A stretch of DNA of 9,418 bases from the NCBI GenBank assembly GCA_014379885.1, contig JACMKW010000018.1, positions 1-9,418 on the forward strand. The letters run 5' to 3'. The position numbers and the translations under genes were made by a program. The notes below the pieces were generated by a model. That model did not search any database. It was not told the DNA's origin and worked only from the letters and a program-made list of their open reading frames with translations. Position 1 is the first letter of the stretch; each line of letters opens with the position of its first letter. Origin of the DNA: Rhizobacter sp. (GTDB lineage: Bacteria; Pseudomonadota; Gammaproteobacteria; Burkholderiales; Burkholderiaceae). Below are positions 5,942 to 9,418 of this stretch, in pieces.

Positions 5942-6946
5942 TCATTGGCGAGGCTGCGAAGCCCCATTCAACAGACCCGACGAGTAGTGCAGGACACCGG
6001 ACGCATCCACCACCACCGCATCGACACCGGCCTGCGACTCGACGAGCCGCATGCCCTTCTCCAAACCCATCACAAACAAACACTTGGACAACCCTTCGGT
6101 CGTGAGCCCGTCATCCGCGAGGATGGTCACGCTGCGCACGCCACTCGGCGATTTGCCGGTCTGTGGATCGATCACATGGTGGCAACGCACGCCGTCTTGT
6201 TCGAAGAAGCGCTCGTAGTCACCGGACGTTGAAATTGCCACGTCTTCGAGCGGCAGCACCGCCACCACTTCGCCGGGGCGGCGCGGGTCGCGAATGCCGA
6301 TGCTCCAGGGGCGCCCACCTCGGTCGCCCATCACGTGGCTGTCGCCACCGGCGGCCACCGTGGCATTCACGATGCCGTGGCGCCGCAAGATGTCGACGCT
6401 GTTGTCCACCGCATGGCCCTTGGCGAAACCGCCCAGGTCGATGCGCATGCCTTGGCGCGCAAAACGCAATGTGCGGGCCTTGCGGTCAAGAATGAGATTG
6501 CGATAGCCCACCGTGGCGCGGGCCTGGGCCAGCGCTTCGTCGCTGGGCTTGATGCCCAGGCGGTAGTCGTACAGCTGGCCGACGCCGGCATAGGTGATGT
6601 CGAATGCGCCGTCAGACATCTCAGAAAATTCGTTGGCGCGCGAGATCAGGCGCAGCATCTCATCGCTCAGTGGCACGGCGTGGCGTGCGGCTTCGCGGTT
6701 GATGACCGACAGTTCGGAGTCGGCCTTGTGCGGGCTCATCGTGCGGTCGATGCGGTGCATCTCGTTCATCACGGCGTCGATTGCCGCTTCACCGGCCGCG
6801 CGATCTTCGCTCCACAGCTCCACACGGATCGCCGTGCCCATGATGGCTTCTTCGCGGCTGAGCCATTCACCCTGCGCGAACGCACGGCCCAAGCCACGGT
6901 CGATGTCGACCGCGCGTGGGGTGGGCTTGGGTGAGCCAAACAGCAT
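5942..6946 (-). CDS. apbE: FAD:protein FMN transferase (ApbE family), without export signal
   Basis: This 334-aa protein would transfer FMN from FAD onto a Thr or Ser of a target protein (Mg2+-dependent flavinylation). Family motifs appear in order: IMGTAIRVEL (35-44), DGAFDITYAGVGQLYDY (112-128), IDLGGFAKGHAVD (169-181), VAAGGDSHVMG (197-207), VAISTSGDYERFF (236-248), HHVIDPQTGKS (256-266) and LSKCLFVMG (286-294). The length is normal for the family core. The N-terminus (MLFGSPKPTPRAVDIDRGLG) has no hydrophobic segment or lipobox, although most ApbE proteins are exported. An in-frame stop at 6971-6973 rules out a longer signal-bearing form. The ATG at 6944-6946 is chosen because GGAG (6952-6955) lies 5 nt upstream; a GTG at 6959-6961 is the only alternative. 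It is the first gene of the operon. No classical FMN_bind-domain target is encoded in the window. Confidence 0.95.
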   Translation of the reverse strand: MLFGSPKPTPRAVDIDRGLGRAFAQGEWLSREEAIMGTAIRVELWSEDRAAGEAAIDAVMNEMHRIDRTMSPHKADSELSVINREAARHAVPLSDEMLRLISRANEFSEMSDGAFDITYAGVGQLYDYRLGIKPSDEALAQARATVGYRNLILDRKARTLRFARQGMRIDLGGFAKGHAVDNSVDILRRHGIVNATVAAGGDSHVMGDRGGRPWSIGIRDPRRPGEVVAVLPLEDVAISTSGDYERFFEQDGVRCHHVIDPQTGKSPSGVRSVTILADDGLTTEGLSKCLFVMGLEKGMRLVESQAGVDAVVVDASGVLHYSSGLLNGASQPRQ

Positions 6947-6957
6947 GGCTACTCCAG

Positions 6958-6969
6958 GCACTCCGAGTG
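6958..6969. promoter_or_regulatory. Imperfect palindrome GCACTCCGAGTG just upstream of apbE
   Basis: CACTC and GAGTG face each other across a single C. The element ends 11 nt before the apbE ATG and touches its leader region. It shares the half-sites GCACTC and GAGTG with the perfect palindrome 200 bp away at 7158-7171, but the spacing between halves differs by one base. A shared operator or an RNA stem is possible. No regulator is identified. Confidence 0.35.
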
Positions 6970-7157
6970 TTCACGAGATGGGTTCAAGGTTCTCTCCGTT
7001 TCTGTTGTCTGTTAGGCCCCAGGCGCTGCACGCAGCTCGGGCCCGTTATCTCCGGCCGAATCATCAGGCCTCACGACCCGGAAAATAACGTCATTAGTTG
7101 GCAAACGGCGACGGCCTTACACACGGTCGCACAAGATACGGACACTGCTAGGTCGGC

Positions 7158-7171
7158 GCACTCGCGAGTGC
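7158..7171. promoter_or_regulatory. Perfect 14-bp palindrome, candidate operator
   Basis: GCACTCGCGAGTGC is its own reverse complement over all 14 bases. It lies in the divergent region, 212 bp from the apbE start and 250 bp from the ccmE start. The dyad and location suit a dimeric transcription factor. The motif does not match a consensus I can name with confidence. Confidence 0.4.
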
Positions 7172-7243
7172 TACAAGTACGGAACTCGCCAGCTTGCGCG
7201 AGCACATACGGGGTGCGCGGATAATCTGCGCGGCTGACCAGCA

Positions 7244-7260
7244 TTCAGCTTGCCTTCAGC
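7244..7260 (+). repeat. Tandem TTCAGC direct repeat with 11-bp period
   Basis: TTCAGC occurs at 7244-7249 and 7255-7260, separated by five bases (TTGCC). A direct repeat with one helical turn between half-sites is the typical arrangement for OmpR/PhoB-type response regulators. It lies upstream of ccmE. Whether it is functional is inference from spacing alone. Confidence 0.35.
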
Positions 7261-7341
7261 CCACAAGTTCACGAACCAACGAGAGCCCCCGCTCACATGA
7301 ACACCCTCCGCCTGCCTGACCACGCTCAGGTCCCACGCTCC

Positions 7342-7416
7342 CAAGGAAACGAAGGGCCGCTCCCGAGGTTCCTTGACCCCCTCGGGGGGCCTGACGCGAA
7401 GCGGCAGGTTTGGGGG
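7342..7416 (+). promoter_or_regulatory. Structured leader in front of ccmE with possible ribosome-site masking
   Basis: Two successive stems can be read. CAAGGAA (7342-7348) pairs with TTCCTTG (7369-7375) and encloses GGG/CCC. CCTGACGC (7390-7397) pairs with GCGGCAGG (7401-7408) across a GAA loop with one mismatch. Between them CCCCC (7377-7381) faces GGGGGG (7384-7389), but could instead pair with GGGGG at 7412-7416, the ccmE ribosome-binding site. It may be an RNA control element, or a copy of a dispersed palindromic repeat such as those scattered in Burkholderiales genomes. Confidence 0.4.
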
Positions 7417-7421
7417 CGCTC

Positions 7422-7865
7422 ATGAAGCCACGCCACAAACGCATTGCGCTCGTCGTGGGGGCCCTGGCCGGACTCGGCGTGGCCGCCGGTCTGGTGCTCA
7501 ACGCGTTGCAAAGCAATGTCGCCTTCTTCTTCACGCCCACGCAAGTGACCGGCGGCGAGGCGCCCAGGAACAAGACCTTCCGTGTGGGCGGCATGGTGCG
7601 TGAAGGCAGCCTGAAGCGCGACCAGATGACGGTGCACTTCGTCATCACCGACACCGCCAAGGATGTGGCTGTCAGCTACACCGGCATCCTCCCCGACCTG
7701 TTCAAGGAGGGCAAAGGCGCCGTGGTGCAAGGCAAGCTGGGTCCGGGCGGCGAGTTCGTCGCCGCCGAGGTGCTGGCCAAGCACGACGAGAACTACATGC
7801 CACCCGAAGCGAAGCACGCGGTCGACAAAGCTGAAGCCGCCAAGATGGGAAAGACAATCAAATGA
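7422..7865 (+). CDS. ccmE: CcmE, periplasmic heme chaperone of cytochrome c maturation
   Basis: This 147-aa protein has one N-terminal membrane anchor (about residues 8-29) after a basic KPRHKR start and a periplasmic beta-barrel domain. The family signature is intact: FRVGGMV (53-59), [14 protein letters not shown] (84-97) and [10 protein letters not shown] (120-129), in which His121 forms the covalent bond to heme and Tyr125 is the usual iron ligand. CcmE takes heme from CcmC/CcmAB and delivers it to CcmF for attachment to CXnCH apocytochromes. The start at 7422 is supported by GGGGG (7412-7416) 5 nt upstream and by the anchor; an in-frame TTG four codons earlier is unlikely. The gene ends in an ATGA overlap with ccmF. 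Normally ccmABCD precede ccmE. Here the upstream neighbour is the divergent apbE operon instead. Confidence 0.97.
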   Translation: MKPRHKRIALVVGALAGLGVAAGLVLNALQSNVAFFFTPTQVTGGEAPRNKTFRVGGMVREGSLKRDQMTVHFVITDTAKDVAVSYTGILPDLFKEGKGAVVQGKLGPGGEFVAAEVLAKHDENYMPPEAKHAVDKAEAAKMGKTIK

Positions 7866-9418
7866 CGCCAGAGCTCGGCCACCTTGCCCTCATCCTCGCC
7901 CTGCTGGTGTCGATTACACAGGGCGTTCTTCCGCTGATCGGTGCACACAAGGGACACGCCGGCTGGATCGCCCTGGCCCGCCCGGCCGCTCAAACGCAGT
8001 TCGTGCTGGTGGCTTTTGCCTTCGGTTGCCTGATGCAGGCCTTTCTGGCCAACGACTTCTCGGTGGCCTACGTCACCAACCACTCCAACTCCAAGATGCC
8101 CACGACCTTGCGCGCCGCCGCCGTCTGGGGGGGCCATGAAGGCTCGCTGCTGCTGTGGTTGCTGATGCTCACCGGCTGGGCCTGTGCCGTCAGCCTGCTG
8201 TCGCGCCAGTTGCCGCAGGCCATGGTGGCGCGCGTACTGGCCGTGCTGGGGCTGGTGGGCACAGGCTTTCTGCTCTTCATGCTACTCACCTCCAACCCGT
8301 TCGAGCGTTTGCTGCCCGCCGCTGCCGACGGCCGTGACCTCAACCCGCTGCTTCAAGACCCCGGGCTCATCATTCACCCGCCCATGCTCTACATGGGCTA
8401 CGTGGGCTTTTCGGTGGCGTTTGCATTCGCCATCGCCGCCCTGCTGGCCGGCCGGCTCGACGCCGCCTGGGCCCGCTGGTCACGGCCCTGGACCAACGTC
8501 GCCTGGGTGTTCCTCACCATCGGCATCGCTCTCGGCTCCTATTGGGCTTACTACGAGCTGGGCTGGGGGGGCTGGTGGTTCTGGGACCCGGTGGAAAACG
8601 CCTCGTTCATGCCCTGGCTGGTGGGCACGGCGCTGATCCATTCGCTCGCCGTCACCGAAAAGCGCGGCAGCTTCAAGAACTGGACGGTGCTGCTGGCCAT
8701 TGCCGCGTTTTCGCTCTCGCTGCTGGGCACCTTCCTCGTGCGCTCGGGTGTGCTGACCTCGGTGCACGCGTTTGCCACCGACCCCGCACGCGGCGTCTTC
8801 ATCCTCGCGTTCCTGGTGGTCGTGATCGGCGGCTCGCTGGTGCTGTTTGCCTGGCGTGCCCCCAAAGTCAGCATGGGCGGCGCGTTCGGGCTGTTCTCGC
8901 GCGAGACCCTGCTGCTGGTCAACAACGTGCTGCTGGTGGTGGCCTGTGGTTCGGTGCTGTTGGGCACGCTGTACCCGCTGCTGATCGATGCGTTGGGCAT
9001 GGGCAAGCTGTCGGTCGGCCCGCCCTACTTCAACTCGGTGTTCGTGCCGATCATGCTGCCCCTCTTGTTCCTGATGGCCGTGGGGCCGCTGGCACGCTGG
9101 AAGCACGCCGACGCACGCGACATGGCGCAGCGCCTGCGCCTAGCCGCCGTGCTGGCCGTGGTGGCCGGTGCCGTGCTGCCTTTGCTGATCGGCGAATGGA
9201 CGCCCTTCGTTGCGCTGGGCCTGTTGCTGGCGGTCTGGATCATCGCCAGCAGCGCCTTTCAGATTCGGGAGCGCCTGCGCTCGGGTTGGCCACCGCGTGC
9301 GTACTGGGGCATGCACCTGGCCCACGTGGGCATGGCGGTGTTCGTGATCGGCGTCACCCTGGTCAAGGGCTATGAGGTCGAGAAAGACGTGCGCATGGCC
9401 ATTGGCGACACCGTCACG
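7862..9418 (+). CDS. ccmF: CcmF, cytochrome c heme lyase subunit (3' end outside the window)
   Basis: 519 codons are visible with no stop; the family is usually about 650 residues. CcmF is the polytopic inner-membrane heme lyase that receives heme from CcmE and, with CcmH/CcmI, ligates it to apocytochrome c. The sequence is a series of hydrophobic segments with the tryptophan-rich WWD signature [19 protein letters not shown] at about 234-252. Histidines expected as heme ligands are present: His172 (IIHPPMLY), His260 (LIHSLAV), His302 (SVHAFAT) and His488 in the late MHLAHVG segment. By position these match the E. coli ligands I recall (173, 261, 303, 491). The start ATG overlaps the ccmE stop (7862-7865), so translation is coupled. 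ccmG/ccmH would be expected next, beyond the edge. Confidence 0.97.
   Translation, partial: MTPELGHLALILALLVSITQGVLPLIGAHKGHAGWIALARPAAQTQFVLVAFAFGCLMQAFLANDFSVAYVTNHSNSKMPTTLRAAAVWGGHEGSLLLWLLMLTGWACAVSLLSRQLPQAMVARVLAVLGLVGTGFLLFMLLTSNPFERLLPAAADGRDLNPLLQDPGLIIHPPMLYMGYVGFSVAFAFAIAALLAGRLDAAWARWSRPWTNVAWVFLTIGIALGSYWAYYELGWGGWWFWDPVENASFMPWLVGTALIHSLAVTEKRGSFKNWTVLLAIAAFSLSLLGTFLVRSGVLTSVHAFATDPARGVFILAFLVVVIGGSLVLFAWRAPKVSMGGAFGLFSRETLLLVNNVLLVVACGSVLLGTLYPLLIDALGMGKLSVGPPYFNSVFVPIMLPLLFLMAVGPLARWKHADARDMAQRLRLAAVLAVVAGAVLPLLIGEWTPFVALGLLLAVWIIASSAFQIRERLRSGWPPRAYWGMHLAHVGMAVFVIGVTLVKGYEVEKDVRMAIGDTVT

Larger units (their letters stand above)
6947..7421. other. 475-bp divergent intergenic control region
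   Basis: This is the only long non-coding stretch. It separates the minus-strand apbE operon from plus-strand ccmE and should hold both promoters. I could not find a convincing -35/-10 pair for either. A GATAAT at 7220-7225 faces ccmE, but the nearest -35-like TTGCGC is 20 nt away. It contains two related palindromes (6958-6969 and 7158-7171), a CTCGC/GCGAG inverted repeat (7185-7189 with 7198-7202), three TGCGCG copies (7195, 7214, 7227), a TTCAGC tandem repeat (7244-7260) and a structured leader (7342-7416). No tRNA, small-RNA signature or clear protein gene was seen. Confidence 0.7.

Noticed and set aside
7194..7225. A sigma-70 promoter (TTGCGC with GATAAT) for ccmE
   Set aside because: The 20-nt spacer is too long and there is no extended -10, so I did not list it as a promoter.
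7297..7425. A 42-codon plus-strand frame (ATG at 7297) ending in an ATGA overlap with ccmE
   Set aside because: The position would suit ccmD, but the predicted peptide has no transmembrane segment and is Pro/Arg/Gly-rich, and its second half is simply the hairpin-forming leader. A leader peptide cannot be excluded, but there is no positive support beyond the overlap.
1..9418. tRNA or rRNA genes, insertion sequences, CRISPR arrays, and intrinsic terminators
   Set aside because: None was seen. No transposase-like frames, long inverted repeats, regularly spaced repeats or GC-hairpin-plus-T-run structures are present; both gene blocks run off the window before their ends.

Overview
The window is GC-rich DNA (I estimate 60-65 % by eye) with a classical Ccm System I pair (ccmE-ccmF), dense ATGA stop/start overlaps and outer-membrane lipoprotein and beta-barrel genes. 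It is a Gram-negative genome, most likely a betaproteobacterium of the Burkholderiales (Leptothrix/Rubrivivax/Rhizobacter-like). That placement is an inference from style and gene content, not a search.

Layout. Positions 1-6946 carry one long minus-strand gene block that reads from right to left. It contains apbE (FAD:protein FMN transferase), a 1006-aa HzsA-related lipoprotein with a beta-propeller and three heme c-type motifs, a 197-aa lipoprotein with a CX4CH motif, an SH3 plus beta-barrel outer-membrane protein, a second beta-barrel outer-membrane protein, a TlpA-like thioredoxin, an 80-aa DUF4266 lipoprotein, and the first codons of a further gene, probably the DUF3570 outer-membrane protein that commonly follows DUF4266. 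Intergenic gaps are 44 nt or less, and three junctions are 4-nt ATGA overlaps or can be read as such, so this is very probably one operon. Positions 6947-7421 are a 475-bp divergent control region with two related palindromes, short direct repeats and a strongly structured leader in front of ccmE. Positions 7422-9418 on the plus strand hold ccmE and the first 519 codons of ccmF, also joined by ATGA.

How it may work together (inference). Every minus-strand product except ApbE carries an export or lipoprotein signal; the partial gene is too short to judge. The set looks like an outer-membrane or cell-surface redox module: heme-bearing lipoproteins, two or three beta-barrels, a disulfide reductase to keep heme-site or other cysteines reduced, and a flavin transferase. 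The divergent ccmEF would supply covalent heme to the CXnCH sites. The likely FMN acceptor is not obvious. The DUF4266 lipoprotein contains a near-match (EGARGAT) to the ApbE flavinylation consensus Dxx(s/t)gAT with the acceptor Thr kept, which makes it the most testable candidate. I find no evidence that the HzsA-related protein makes hydrazine. It shares the architecture of that subunit, but the other subunits and the unusual tyrosine ligand I recall for the catalytic heme are absent.
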